Below are positions 51,554-60,872 of a DNA stretch of 64,000 nucleotides, piece after piece. Made by a program: the position numbers and the translations under genes. How positions within the stretch are numbered: position 1 is the first letter of the stretch; each line of letters begins with the position of its first letter. This DNA comes from Streptomyces gilvus (GTDB lineage Bacteria; Actinomycetota; Actinomycetes; Streptomycetales; Streptomycetaceae). Location of the stretch: positions 1-64,000 of the forward strand of contig NZ_JAKWBE010000029.1 of the NCBI RefSeq assembly GCF_022513565.1, given 5' to 3'. The notes beneath the pieces were generated by a model. It was given only the letters and a program-made list of their open reading frames with translations, was not told the origin of the DNA and ran no database searches.

Positions 51554-54160
51554 TTAGTCGGCCGAGTCCGCCGCCTGCGCCTTCAGCGCCCGCTCCACAC
51601 CCGAGCGGGACTCCGAGACCAGGCGGCGCAGGGCCGCGTTGGGCTCGGTCTCGGAGAGCCAGGTGTCCGTTTTGGCCAGGGTGTCCTGGGAGACCTGGAC
51701 GGCGGGGTAGAGGCCGACGGCGATCTGCTGGGCCATCTCGTGCGAGCGGGAGGACCAGATGTCGTTGACCACCTCGAAGTACTTGTCCGTGTACGGGGCG
51801 AGCAGCTCGCGCTGGTCGGTCTGGACGAAGCCGGCGATGACCGCCTCCTGCACGGCGTTCGGCAGCTTGTCGGACTCGACGACCGACGCCCAGGCCTCCG
51901 CCTTGGCCTCCACGGTCGGGCGGGCGGCACGCGCGGACGCCGCGTGGCGCTCACCGGCCGCCGTCTTGTCCCGCTCGTACTCGCCGGCGATCTCCGCCTC
52001 GTCGAAACGACCGCCCGCGGCGAGACGCTGCACCAGCGCCCAGCGCAGCTCCGTGTCGACGGCCAGGCCCTCGATCGTCTGCGAACCGTCCAGCAGGGAC
52101 TCCAGCAGGTCCAGCTGCTCCGGCGTACGGGCCGTGGCCGCGAAGGCGCGGGCCCAGGCCAGCTGGTGGTCGCTGCCCGGCTCGGCGGAGCGCAGGTGCG
52201 CCAGCGTGGCGTCGGTCCAGCGGGTCAGCAGGGACTCGCGGGCGGTCGGGGCGGCGTACAGGTCGACGGCGAGCTTCACCTGGCGCTGCAGGGACTGCAC
52301 GACACCGATGTCGGACTCCTTGCCGATGCCCGACAGGACCAGGGAGAGGTAGTCGCGGGTGGCGAGCTCCGCGTCCCGGGTCATGTCCCAGGCCGAGGCC
52401 CAGCACAGGGCGCGGGGGAGGGAGGACTCGAAGTCGCCGAGGTGCTCGGTGACGAAGGCGAGGGACTGCTCGTCGAGGCGGACCTTGGCGTACGACAGGT
52501 CGTCGTCGTTGAGCAGGACGACCGCAGGACGGCGCTTGCCCACCAGCTGCGGTACGGCCGTCAGCTCGCCGTCGACGTCCAGCTCCACGCTCCCCCACTC
52601 TCGGCTTCGCTCGAGCGGGGGGACCCCCATGCCGCGCACCAGCTTGCCGCTCGCGTCGTCGCGTTCGTACAGGCCGATCGCGATGCGGTGTGGGCGCAGG
52701 GTCGGCTCGCCCTTGGCGCCGGCGGGCAGGGCCGGGGCCTCCTGGCGGATCGCGAACGACGTGATCACGCCCCCGGCGTCCGTCTCGATCTCCGGGCGCA
52801 GGATGTTGATGCCGGCCGTCTGCAGCCACTTCTCCGACCAGGTCCCCAGGTCGCGCCCGGAGGTCTCCTCCAGCGCGCCCAGCAGGTCGGACAGGCGCGT
52901 GTTGCCGTACGCGTGGCTCTTGAAGTACGCCTGCACGCCCGCGAAGAACTCGTCCATGCCGACGTACGCCACGAGCTGCTTCAGGACGCTCGCGCCCTTG
53001 GCGTAGGTGATGCCGTCGAAGTTGACGAGGACGTCGTCGAGGTCGCGGATCTCGGCCATGATCGGGTGGGTGGAGGGCAGCTGGTCCTGCCGGTACGCCC
53101 ACGTCTTCATGGAGTTGGCGAAGGTGGTCCACGAGTGCGGCCAGCGGGACTCGGGGTGGTACGCCTGGCACGCGATGGACGTGTACGTGGCGAACGACTC
53201 GTTCAGCCACAGGTCGTTCCACCACTCCATGGTGACCAGGTCGCCGAACCACATGTGGGCCAGCTCGTGGAGGATGGTCTCGGCGCGCAGCTCGTACGAC
53301 GCGTCGGTGACCTTGGAACGGAAGACGTACTGGTCGCGGATGGTCACCGCGCCCGCGTTCTCCATCGCGCCCGCGTTGAACTCCGGCACGAAGAGCTGGT
53401 CGTACTTCTTGAACGGGTACGCGTAGTCGAACTTCTCCTGGAACCACTCGAAGCCCTGCCGGGTGACCTCGAAGATCGCGTCCGAGTCGAGGAACTCGGC
53501 GAGCGAGGGGCGGCAGTAGATGCCGAGCGGCACGGACTGGCCGTCCTTCTCGTACACGCTGTGCACGGAGTGGTACGGGCCGACGATCAGCGCCGTGATG
53601 TAGCTGGAGATCCGCGGCGTCGGCTCGAAGACCCAGACGTCGTCCTTGGGCTCCGGGGTCGGGGAGTTGGAGATGACGGTCCAGCCGGTCGGCGCCTTCA
53701 CCGTGAACTGGAAGGTGGCCTTCAGGTCGGGCTGCTCGAAGCTCGCGAACACCCGGCGGGCGTCCGGCACCTCGAACTGCGTGTAGAGATAGGCCTGCTG
53801 GTCGACCGGGTCGACGAAGCGGTGCAGGCCCTCGCCGGTGTTGGTGTACGCGCAGTCCGCGACGACGCGCAGGACGTTGCGGCCCTCCAGCAGGCCCGGC
53901 AGCGCGATCCGGGAGTCCGCGAAGACCTCCGCCGGGTCGAGCGGGTCGCCGTTCAGGGTGACCTCGTGGACCGTGGGGGCGACCAGGTCGATGAAGGACT
54001 CGGAGCCGTTCTCGCTGACGTCGAAACGCACCGTCGTCACGGACCGGTACGTACCGCCCTCCTGCGCGCCGGAGAGGTCGAGATCGATCTCGTAGGACTC
54101 GACAGTGAGCAGCTGCGCCCGCTGCTGAGCCTCTTCGCGAGTCAGGTTTGTGCCAGGCAC
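51554..54160 (-). CDS. pepN: aminopeptidase N (M1 family)
   Basis: An 868-residue zinc aminopeptidase. The exopeptidase motif GAMENAG precedes the zinc site HELAHMWFGDLVTMEWWNDLW with a distal Glu in WLNESFATY (HExxH-x18-E). The C-terminal ERAP-type helical domain follows (SLPRALCWASAWDMTRDAEL and on). It is soluble and cytoplasmic. The GTG at 54160 has gaggag nine bases upstream and gives the start VPGTNLTREEAQQRAQLL; a longer frame is not supported. Near 52600 the gene carries a short palindromic insertion encoding GVPPLERSREWG, in frame. It is convergent with the SDR gene. Confidence 0.95.
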   Translation of the reverse strand: MPGTNLTREEAQQRAQLLTVESYEIDLDLSGAQEGGTYRSVTTVRFDVSENGSESFIDLVAPTVHEVTLNGDPLDPAEVFADSRIALPGLLEGRNVLRVVADCAYTNTGEGLHRFVDPVDQQAYLYTQFEVPDARRVFASFEQPDLKATFQFTVKAPTGWTVISNSPTPEPKDDVWVFEPTPRISSYITALIVGPYHSVHSVYEKDGQSVPLGIYCRPSLAEFLDSDAIFEVTRQGFEWFQEKFDYAYPFKKYDQLFVPEFNAGAMENAGAVTIRDQYVFRSKVTDASYELRAETILHELAHMWFGDLVTMEWWNDLWLNESFATYTSIACQAYHPESRWPHSWTTFANSMKTWAYRQDQLPSTHPIMAEIRDLDDVLVNFDGITYAKGASVLKQLVAYVGMDEFFAGVQAYFKSHAYGNTRLSDLLGALEETSGRDLGTWSEKWLQTAGINILRPEIETDAGGVITSFAIRQEAPALPAGAKGEPTLRPHRIAIGLYERDDASGKLVRGMGVPPLERSREWGSVELDVDGELTAVPQLVGKRRPAVVLLNDDDLSYAKVRLDEQSLAFVTEHLGDFESSLPRALCWASAWDMTRDAELATRDYLSLVLSGIGKESDIGVVQSLQRQVKLAVDLYAAPTARESLLTRWTDATLAHLRSAEPGSDHQLAWARAFAATARTPEQLDLLESLLDGSQTIEGLAVDTELRWALVQRLAAGGRFDEAEIAGEYERDKTAAGERHAASARAARPTVEAKAEAWASVVESDKLPNAVQEAVIAGFVQTDQRELLAPYTDKYFEVVNDIWSSRSHEMAQQIAVGLYPAVQVSQDTLAKTDTWLSETEPNAALRRLVSESRSGVERALKAQAADSAD
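52590..52630. repeat. palindromic element inserted in frame in pepN
   Basis: The sequence ctcccccactctcggcttcgctcgagcggggggacccccat is a small palindromic element (TCCCCC ... GGGGGGA, with CTCG/CGAG inside) that I recall as a mobile-looking repeat in Streptomyces intergenic regions. Here it lies in the pepN coding sequence with the frame kept, adding a short Pro/Arg/Glu loop. Confidence 0.7.
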
Positions 54161-54267
54161 GCGTTCATCTCCTCGTATGTGTCGGTTCGGCGGTGCGGCC
54201 ATCCTTCCACGAGTGGGGCGCGGATTGGGGTGGCCAATGTTTTCCTACCCGTGGTAGCTTCAGAAGT

Positions 54268-54498
54268 ATGAAGATCAGTGTGAGTCTGCCTCAGGAGGAT
54301 GTCGAGTTCGTCGACGCGTACGCCACGCGTACGGAGGCCGATTCCCGGTCCGCGGTGATACACGCCGCCATCGAACTCCTGCGCCAGGCGCAACTGGAGC
54401 AGGAGTACGCCGAGGCTTTCGCCGAGTGGGACGGGAGCGAGGACGCGGAGTTCTGGGACCAGTTCTCGGGGGACGGGCTGACCGATGAAGCGCGGTGA
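54268..54498 (+). CDS. ribbon-helix-helix antitoxin (MazE-like partner)
   Basis: A 76-residue antitoxin. The RHH fold is MKISVSLPQEDVEFVDAYAT with RTEADSRSAVIHAAIELLRQ. An acidic C-terminal tail (WDGSEDAEFWDQFSGDG) would wrap the toxin. It should neutralise the downstream MazF-type toxin and repress the operon. The ATG at 54268 is AT-rich upstream (tggtagcttcagaagtatg). Its end overlaps the toxin start by 14 bp. Confidence 0.9.
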   Translation: MKISVSLPQEDVEFVDAYATRTEADSRSAVIHAAIELLRQAQLEQEYAEAFAEWDGSEDAEFWDQFSGDGLTDEAR

Positions 54499-54832
54499 CA
54501 TCTATCTCGTCGGCTACGAGCCGGCGCGGGGCAGCGAGGCCAACAAGGCACGACCGGCCGTCATCGTCTCGAACGATGGTGCGAACGCGGCCGTGGAGCG
54601 GACCGGACGAGGGGTGATCACCCTGGTGCCGTTGACGACGAACACCTCGCGCGTCTACCCGTTCCAGGTGCTGCTGCCCGCGCAGGAGTGCGGTCTCCCG
54701 AAGGACTCGAAGGTCCAGTGTGAGCAGGTACGCGCGCTGGCTCTGGAGCGGCTGCTGAAGCCGGTCGGCGCGGTACCGCGGCAACGTATGGCCGAGATCG
54801 ACATGGCCCTGCGGCGCCATCTGGCGCTCTGA
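54485..54832 (+). CDS. mazF: MazF-family toxin (mRNA interferase)
   Basis: A 115-residue MazF/PemK toxin. The fold begins MKRGDIYLVGYEPARGSEAN and KARPAVIVSNDGAN, with the RPAVIVS strand and nearby Arg for catalysis. ITLVPLTTNTSRVYPFQVLL and SKVQCEQVRALALERLL follow. It cuts RNA at a short sequence when the antitoxin is lost. The ATG overlaps the antitoxin end by 14 bp. The pair is complete and could be active. Confidence 0.92.
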   Translation: MKRGDIYLVGYEPARGSEANKARPAVIVSNDGANAAVERTGRGVITLVPLTTNTSRVYPFQVLLPAQECGLPKDSKVQCEQVRALALERLLKPVGAVPRQRMAEIDMALRRHLAL

Positions 54833-54838
54833 CCACGA

Positions 54839-54874
54839 AAGGGGGCGCCCACCGCAACCGGTGGGCGCCCCCTT
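54839..54874. terminator. bidirectional terminator between mazF and asd
   Basis: A perfect 16-bp stem, AAGGGGGCGCCCACCG / CGGTGGGCGCCCCCTT, with a CAAC loop. It has an A-run on one side and a T-pair on the other, and lies between convergent genes. Confidence 0.9.
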
Positions 54875-54894
54875 CGTCGTACCGTGCCGTCCGC

Positions 54895-55914
54895 CTACTG
54901 GCCGCCCAGCTCCGCCGCCACCAGCTCCGCGATCTGGACCGCGTTCAGCGCGGCGCCCTTGCGGAGGTTGTCGTTGGAGATGAACAGGGCGAGGCCGTTG
55001 TCGACGGTCTCGTCACGGCGGATGCGGCCGACGTAGGAGGGGTCCTGGCCGGCGGCCTGGAGGGGCGTCGGGATGTCCGACAGCTCGACCCCGGGGGCCT
55101 CGGCGAGCAGCTCCGTCGCGCGCTCGGGGGGGATCGGGCGGGCGAAGCGGGCGTTGACCTGCAGGGAGTGGCCGGAGAAGACCGGGACGCGGACGCAGGT
55201 GCCGGAGACCTTGAGGTCCGGGATCTCCAGGATCTTGCGGGACTCGTTGCGGAGCTTCTGCTCCTCGTCGGTCTCGTTCAGCCCGTCGTCGACGAGGTTG
55301 CCGGCGAAGGGGAGCACGTTGAAGGCGATGGGGCGCTTGTAGACCCCGGGTTCGGGGAAGTCGACCGCCGCGCCGTCGTGCGTCAGCTTGTCCGCGTCGG
55401 CGATCACCTTCTGCGCCTGGCCGTGCAGCTCGGCCACGCCCGCGAGACCGGAACCGGACACCGCCTGGTAGGTGGCGACGACCAGCGCCTGAAGGCCCGC
55501 CTCGGCGTGCAGCACCTTCAGGACCGGCATCGCGGCCATCGTGGTGCAGTTCGGGTTGGCGATGATGCCCTTGGGGCGGTGCGCGACCGCGTGCGGGTTC
55601 ACCTCGGAGACGACCAGCGGAACCTCGGGGTCCTTGCGCCAGGCGGAGGAGTTGTCGATCACGACCGGGCCCTGCGAGGCGACCTTCTCGGCCAGCGCCT
55701 TCGAGGTCGCGCCGCCCGCGGAGAACAGCACGATGTCCAGGCCGGTGTAGTCGGCGCTCGCCGCGTCCTCCACCGTCACGCCGTCCAGCTCGGTCCCGGC
55801 GGAACGGGCCGAGGCGAACAGGCGCAGCTCGGTGACCGGGAAGTCGCGCTCCTTGAGGATCCTGCGCATGACCGTGCCGACCTGACCGGTGGCTCCGACG
55901 ATTCCGACCCTCAC
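54895..55914 (-). CDS. asd: aspartate-semialdehyde dehydrogenase
   Basis: A 339-residue enzyme making aspartate semialdehyde for lysine, threonine and methionine synthesis. The NADP site is MRVGIVGATGQVGTVMRRIL. The catalytic Cys is in IIANPNCTTMAAMPVL, and the substrate Arg region is in VSGTCVRVPVFSGHSLQVNA. The C-terminus is VDNGLALFISNDNLRKGAAL. No aspartokinase gene is next to it. The start at 55914 begins MRVGIVGATG. Confidence 0.95.
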   Translation of the reverse strand: MRVGIVGATGQVGTVMRRILKERDFPVTELRLFASARSAGTELDGVTVEDAASADYTGLDIVLFSAGGATSKALAEKVASQGPVVIDNSSAWRKDPEVPLVVSEVNPHAVAHRPKGIIANPNCTTMAAMPVLKVLHAEAGLQALVVATYQAVSGSGLAGVAELHGQAQKVIADADKLTHDGAAVDFPEPGVYKRPIAFNVLPFAGNLVDDGLNETDEEQKLRNESRKILEIPDLKVSGTCVRVPVFSGHSLQVNARFARPIPPERATELLAEAPGVELSDIPTPLQAAGQDPSYVGRIRRDETVDNGLALFISNDNLRKGAALNAVQIAELVAAELGGQ

Positions 55915-56108
55915 GGCGACTCCCTTACCTGTGATGCTTGCGTGTCTGCGGCTTTTCCATCATGCGGCCGACCCGGGTCCGCCTGTCCAATTCTTTGCGC
56001 ACCATGCCCGAGGAGTGGGACGCCCGGCGGTGTGAGGTACGCCTCCCACGGTTCTCCGGAGATCCGGTCGAACGTTTCCGTGCGCCGCGGCGTCGTAGAG
56101 GAAACGCG

Positions 56109-56645
56109 GTGAGGGGGTGGCTTGTGCTGCGCAGAAAGGCCCGCCGTGCGCCGGAGGACGAGGATCCTCTGGACGCGGCTCAGGAACGCCGGGTGCGGGC
56201 GGTGCTCGCGCTGGGCGGGGTGCCGCAGGCGGACCTGCCGGACGGGGTGCAGCAGGTCCGCCTGCGGCTGCTGGAGCGCGCGGCGAAGGGGTACGAGGCC
56301 CCGCGCGACGTCTCCGCCTGGGCGGCCGTCGTCGCCTCCAACCTGGCCATGGACTGGCATCGCGCCAAGCGCCGCCAGGACCGCATCGGTGAGCGGCTGG
56401 CCTCCCTGCGCCAGCTGGAGCACCCCTCGGGCGAGGACACCAGCGTCCTCTCCCTGGCGGTGGCCCAGGGTCTGGACGAGCTCCCGGACTCCCAGCGCCA
56501 GGTCCTCGTCCTGCGCTTCTACGCCGACCTGCCGGTCCGTTCGATCGCCCAGGAGCTCGGCGTCCCGGAGGGCACGGTCAAGAGCAGGCTGCACACGGCG
56601 GTCCGGGCCCTGCGGGCCCGTCTGCACGAGGACGAGGTGGTGTGA
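56109..56645 (+). CDS. ECF sigma factor
   Basis: A 178-residue sigma factor. Region 2 is APRDVSAWAAVVASNLAMDW with HRAKRRQDRIGERLASL. Region 4 is LPDSQRQVLVLRFYADLPVR with SIAQELGVPEGTVKSRLHTA. The GTG at 56109 has aggaaa 8 bases upstream and gives VRGWLVLRRKARRAPEDEDP; an upstream in-frame extension is not supported. The next gene follows by 1 bp and encodes its likely membrane partner. Confidence 0.9.
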   Translation: MRGWLVLRRKARRAPEDEDPLDAAQERRVRAVLALGGVPQADLPDGVQQVRLRLLERAAKGYEAPRDVSAWAAVVASNLAMDWHRAKRRQDRIGERLASLRQLEHPSGEDTSVLSLAVAQGLDELPDSQRQVLVLRFYADLPVRSIAQELGVPEGTVKSRLHTAVRALRARLHEDEVV

Positions 56646-56646
56646 G

Positions 56647-57393
56647 ATGACCGCCGACGACCGGCACCACGACGGCGGCGACGCGCTGATGGCCGCGATC
56701 ACCGGCGAGCGGCTCCCCGAGGACGCCGACGCCGCCCTCCTCGCCGAGCACCGCCGCGCCGAGGCCGATGTGACGCTGCTGCGGGAACAGCTCGGGATCA
56801 TCGGGAACGCGCTGGCCGGGGAACAGCCACGGCCCCGCCCGGCGGCCGCACCGCCACGGCCGGCGCGGAACCGGCGTGCGGTGCGCAGGTTCGCCTTCGC
56901 GGGCCTCGCGGTGGCCGCCGTCGCGGGCGTGCTGTCGGGAATGATCTGGCTGCTGGGACAGGCGTCCGGGGGCGGGGTGAACTCCCTGTCGGGCGGCAGA
57001 GCCGACTCCGGCGCGAAGTCGGCGGACTCCGCGGCCCGCTCCCCGTTCGCCAGCCCCGAGTACCTCGCCTGCGCGCGGCTCGTCGCCGAGGGCACGGTCA
57101 CCGCGGCCGGGCCGGCCCCCGCGGCCGCCGGCCAGGAGCGGATCACCCTGCGGGTGACCCGTGCCTACAAACCGGCGACGACCCGGCCGGAGAACACCGG
57201 GAAGGAGATCACCTTCGTGGTCGCCGAGAGCGTGACCGGCCGGGCCCTGCACCGGGGCGACCACATCCTGGTCGCCTTCCCGCGCCGCTCGGCCACCCCG
57301 GACCAGGTGCTGGTCGGGGAGGCGTCCATCGCCCCCGAACGGGCCGGGCTCCAACAGGCGCTGGCCCAGTCGGCCGGCCTGACCTGTGAATGA
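56647..57393 (+). CDS. putative anti-sigma factor (membrane)
   Basis: A 248-residue protein. A cytoplasmic helical N-terminus (ALMAAITGERLPEDADAALL) resembles anti-sigma binding domains, but the zinc HxxxCxxC motif is missing. A transmembrane helix follows at about 85-105 (FAFAGLAVAAVAGVLSGMIW). An extracytoplasmic beta domain has two Cys (EYLACARLV; GLTCE at the end). The ATG lies 1 bp after the sigma gene's stop. It should hold the sigma factor at the membrane and release it on an unknown signal. Confidence 0.8.
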   Translation: MTADDRHHDGGDALMAAITGERLPEDADAALLAEHRRAEADVTLLREQLGIIGNALAGEQPRPRPAAAPPRPARNRRAVRRFAFAGLAVAAVAGVLSGMIWLLGQASGGGVNSLSGGRADSGAKSADSAARSPFASPEYLACARLVAEGTVTAAGPAPAAAGQERITLRVTRAYKPATTRPENTGKEITFVVAESVTGRALHRGDHILVAFPRRSATPDQVLVGEASIAPERAGLQQALAQSAGLTCE

Positions 57394-57396
57394 GCA

Positions 57397-57426
57397 AGGG
57401 CGGGCGCCCGCACGGACGCCCGCCCT
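57397..57426. terminator. bidirectional terminator before the subtilase
   Basis: A perfect 10-bp stem, AGGGCGGGCG / CGCCCGCCCT, with a 10-base loop, between convergent genes. Confidence 0.85.
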
Positions 57427-57443
57427 CATCGCCGTACCACCGG

Positions 57444-60400
57444 CTACGGCGTGACCTTCTCGATCTTCACGCTGCCGGTGCCCGCGACCGTGCCCCGGGC
57501 GTTCACCAGCTGCACCTGGCCGAAGAACTCCCGGCCCTCCGGAGCGGCCGCCGCCGCGGTGACGCTCGCGGAGACGGTCGCCGAGGCGCCCGTGCCGAGC
57601 TTCACCGGCGCCGCCTGGTCGACGGTGACGGTGCCCAGGGACGCGGAGAAGAAGACGTCCCGGTAGTCGTACGCCGTCGAGCCGGACGGCACCGAGTAGC
57701 CCGCGACCTCGACGGTGTACGTGCCGGCGGCGGGCGAGGCGACGGAGACCGCCTCCTCCGAGTCGCCGTCGGCGGACTGGCCGACGACCGTGCCGGCCGC
57801 GTTCTTCACCGTCAGGTCGAGGTCGGCGGCCGCGTCGGAGACGTTGCCGATCGCCACGTCCAGGGACGTGGCGCCCTCGGGCACCACGACCGTCGTGGTC
57901 TGCGTCTCGCCCTGCTTGATCGTCGGGCGGGCCGTCTTCGAGGAGCCGAGCGGGCCGCCCACCAGGTGGCCGTCGATCGCGGCGAGCCTGTTGGTCACCT
58001 TCCAGGAGGTGGCCGCCGGGGTGCCCACCTTCGCCTCGGGCACGGTCACCGTCTCCGGGTCGAAGGCGGCGCCGTAGACGGCGGCGTCCAGCTTGTAGGG
58101 GTTGTCGAGCAGCGGCGAGGTGCGGCGCGCCTCGACCTCGATCTCCCAGACGCCGGGCTGCGGGTCGGCGTAGGAGCGCACGTCGGGCTTGCAGCCGTTG
58201 CCGTCGAGGTAGTTGTTGTAGCAGTTCGGCGTGGAGGTGTTGTCGACCGGGACGCCGTAGGGGTGGATCGCGATGAACCGCGTCTGGCTCGCGCCCTTCA
58301 GCCCGCCGATCGCCACCTCCAGCGACGTGGCGCCCTCGGGCACGGTCACGAAGTACGAGCGCGTGCTGTTGCGCTGCACGGAGTCGGCCGCGGAGTAGGT
58401 GTACTTCACCGGCGTCGAGACCACGACCGTGGTGAGGATCTGCTTGTCGACGCCCTCGGTCCGCGGGTCGTCCACGGTGAGGATCGCGCTCTTCAGACCC
58501 GCCGAGCGGGGGTTGGCCTGCACCTTCACCGTCACCGGCTGGTTCAGCGGCAGGCTGACCTCGCGCTTGCCGAGGATCCGGAAGGTGTCACCGGCGTTGT
58601 TCTCGACACGCAGCCGGTGCCACAGCGCCTTGGCCGAGCCGGAGGTGCGGGTGACGGTGATGTCGTACGTCTTCTTCTGCCCGGCCTGCAGACCGCCCTC
58701 GCGGTCGTAGAGCCCGGTGCCGTAGCCGGGGGTCTTCAGCAGCTGGTCGATCGCGGTGTCGACCGGCGCCTTGACGGTGTAGTCGTGGGCGGTGGCGCCG
58801 TCACGGACGGCGTCCCAGGCGTCGACGACGTCGATCAGGCCCGCGCCCTCCTCGTAGGCCTGCACGCCCTTGATGTGCTTGGCCGTCGAGGTCAGGGCGG
58901 TGCGCAGGTCGGCGGGGCTCAGCGCGAGGTGCTTCTGCTTGGCGGCGCTCAGCAGCAGCGCGGTGGCGCCGGTGGCCTGCGGGGAGGCCATCGAGGTGCC
59001 CTGCAGCATGGAGTAGCCGGCCGGCAGCGCGTAGCCCGCCTCGGCGACCGGGGCGCCCGGCAGCCAGGTCTGGGTGGTGTTGATGGCGGCGCCCGGCGCG
59101 GACAGGGTCGGCGTGAAGCCGCCGTCCTCGCGCGGACCGCGGGAGGAGAAGGGCATCATCGCGTAGCCGGTCTTCACGACCGAGCCGTAGTTGGCCGCCC
59201 AGGTCTCCTTGGAGATGGTGGCGCCGACGGAGATCACCTTGTCGGCCAGGCCCGGGTCGCCGATGGTGTTGGCGCCGGGACCTGAGTTGCCGGCGGAGAT
59301 CACCAGCTGCACGCCGTAGGTGTCGATGAGCCGCGTGTACAGCTCCGCACGGGCGTTGTTGCCGTCGTTGAGGGCCGGGAGGCCGCCGATCGACATGTTG
59401 ACGATGTCGACACCCCGGTTGACGACCAGGTCGATCATGCCCTCGGTGAGCGCGACGTTGGTGCAGCCGCCGGTCCAGGTGCAGGCCCGGGAGGAGACGA
59501 TCTTCGCGCCGGGGGCGGCGCCGTTCATCCGGCCGCCGAACAGCCCGTTGGCGGCGGTGATGCCGGCCACGTGGGTGCCGTGCTCGGACTCGATGACACC
59601 GATGTTGACGAAGTCGGCCTTCGCGCCGGAGGAGTTGTAGACGACGTCCTTGCGGATCTCGACCACGAACGGCTGCCGCTCCACCACGTCGGTCTTCGGG
59701 TCGTCGGTCCCGAAGTATCCGACCTGGAAGCCGTCCTTGTACGGCTTCATGGGGGTGTCGTCGCCGAAGTCGAAGTTGTTGTTCAGGTCGACGCGGACCG
59801 TTCCGGCGGCCGCGTCGTACAGGACGCCCCAGCGGTCGGTGGTGTCGCCGTCCCGGTTGGCGTCGCCCTTGGCGTCGCCGCCGGCGGTCGCGGCCTCGCT
59901 GAAGGTGCTGATCTGGTACGACCCGGCGGGCGCCGTCCAGGTGCGGCCGCCGTAGGTGAAGACCGGCCCGGACACCGAGGTGAGCATCGGCCGCCAGGTG
60001 GCGTCGCCGTCGACGACCGGGTCGGTCGCCGTCACCCAGTCGACGATCTTCCGCTCGCCGGTGGTGGTCTTCTGCAGCGCCGGGTGACCGAGGTCGACAC
60101 CGGAGTCCAGGATGCCGATGGTGACCCCGCGGCCGTCCGCCTTCGGGTGCTGCTTCACGAAGTCGACGGCGCCCGTCTCGAAGGACGGGTTGTAGGGGTT
60201 GCGCGCCGGCGTGTTCTTGTCCGGCGCCGGGTAACTCGCCTTGCCACTGCCGGACTTGGCGCCGCTCGTGACGCTCGGGTCGTCCAGGGGTATCTCCGCG
60301 CGCAGGTCGATGCCGTGCACGGAGGACAGCTTCGCGGCGGCCGCGATGGCCGAGTCCGCCTTCGCGGTGGGGACGGTGGCGCGGACGTAGCCGAGCTTGT

Positions 60401-60716
60401 CGTAGGTGCGGCCCACGATGCCGCCCTTGACCGCGTCCAGCTCCCGGGAGACCTGCTCGGTCTGTCCCGGCGCGGTGGCGATCATCATCGTGACGTTCTT
60501 GTCGCCGTCGGCCTTGGCCTCGGCGAGCCGGTCCGCGTCGTCGGAACCGAGCTTGTCGTGCGCGGACTTGACGGCGGTGTCCGTGGGCGCGGTGCCGGCG
60601 GGGCCGTCGGCGGAGAAGGCCAGGGGTATCGGCCCGGCCGCGGAGAGCGCGGCGACGAGACCGGCGGCGACCGCTATTCGGGCCGCGGGTCTGAGGGGAA
60701 GCAGGGTCATCGGCAT
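57444..60716 (-). CDS. secreted S8 subtilisin-family protease
   Basis: A 1,090-residue secreted protease. The signal peptide is MPMTLLPLRPAARIAVAAGL and on, cleaved near AFSADG. An I9-like propeptide occupies about 50-145. The catalytic domain has Asp204 (GILDSGVDLGHP), His379 (HGTHVAGI) and Ser575 (GTSMASPQATG), with oxyanion Asn in SAGNSGPG. A long insert separates Asp and His. The C-terminal 450 residues form beta-sandwich domains (VTVPEGATSLEVAIGGLKG; a similar unit recurs near 940-1000). There is no sorting signal, so it is released. The ATG at 60716 is preceded by a promoter region shared with the divergent NUDIX gene. Confidence 0.94.
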   Translation of the reverse strand: MPMTLLPLRPAARIAVAAGLVAALSAAGPIPLAFSADGPAGTAPTDTAVKSAHDKLGSDDADRLAEAKADGDKNVTMMIATAPGQTEQVSRELDAVKGGIVGRTYDKLGYVRATVPTAKADSAIAAAAKLSSVHGIDLRAEIPLDDPSVTSGAKSGSGKASYPAPDKNTPARNPYNPSFETGAVDFVKQHPKADGRGVTIGILDSGVDLGHPALQKTTTGERKIVDWVTATDPVVDGDATWRPMLTSVSGPVFTYGGRTWTAPAGSYQISTFSEAATAGGDAKGDANRDGDTTDRWGVLYDAAAGTVRVDLNNNFDFGDDTPMKPYKDGFQVGYFGTDDPKTDVVERQPFVVEIRKDVVYNSSGAKADFVNIGVIESEHGTHVAGITAANGLFGGRMNGAAPGAKIVSSRACTWTGGCTNVALTEGMIDLVVNRGVDIVNMSIGGLPALNDGNNARAELYTRLIDTYGVQLVISAGNSGPGANTIGDPGLADKVISVGATISKETWAANYGSVVKTGYAMMPFSSRGPREDGGFTPTLSAPGAAINTTQTWLPGAPVAEAGYALPAGYSMLQGTSMASPQATGATALLLSAAKQKHLALSPADLRTALTSTAKHIKGVQAYEEGAGLIDVVDAWDAVRDGATAHDYTVKAPVDTAIDQLLKTPGYGTGLYDREGGLQAGQKKTYDITVTRTSGSAKALWHRLRVENNAGDTFRILGKREVSLPLNQPVTVKVQANPRSAGLKSAILTVDDPRTEGVDKQILTTVVVSTPVKYTYSAADSVQRNSTRSYFVTVPEGATSLEVAIGGLKGASQTRFIAIHPYGVPVDNTSTPNCYNNYLDGNGCKPDVRSYADPQPGVWEIEVEARRTSPLLDNPYKLDAAVYGAAFDPETVTVPEAKVGTPAATSWKVTNRLAAIDGHLVGGPLGSSKTARPTIKQGETQTTTVVVPEGATSLDVAIGNVSDAAADLDLTVKNAAGTVVGQSADGDSEEAVSVASPAAGTYTVEVAGYSVPSGSTAYDYRDVFFSASLGTVTVDQAAPVKLGTGASATVSASVTAAAAAPEGREFFGQVQLVNARGTVAGTGSVKIEKVTP

Positions 60717-60872
60717 CCCTTACAGGTGAGGAAGTCCAGTGCCGGACGAGCGCACAGCTTTACCCAACGGGAGGTTGTTTGGGAAGTGTTGACCCGAGCG
60801 ATAGAGATGTATGGGGAAAACCCCCGATGCGGGACGCGCCGCAGACGGCCCCGTCCCCGCTAATTTCTCCCT

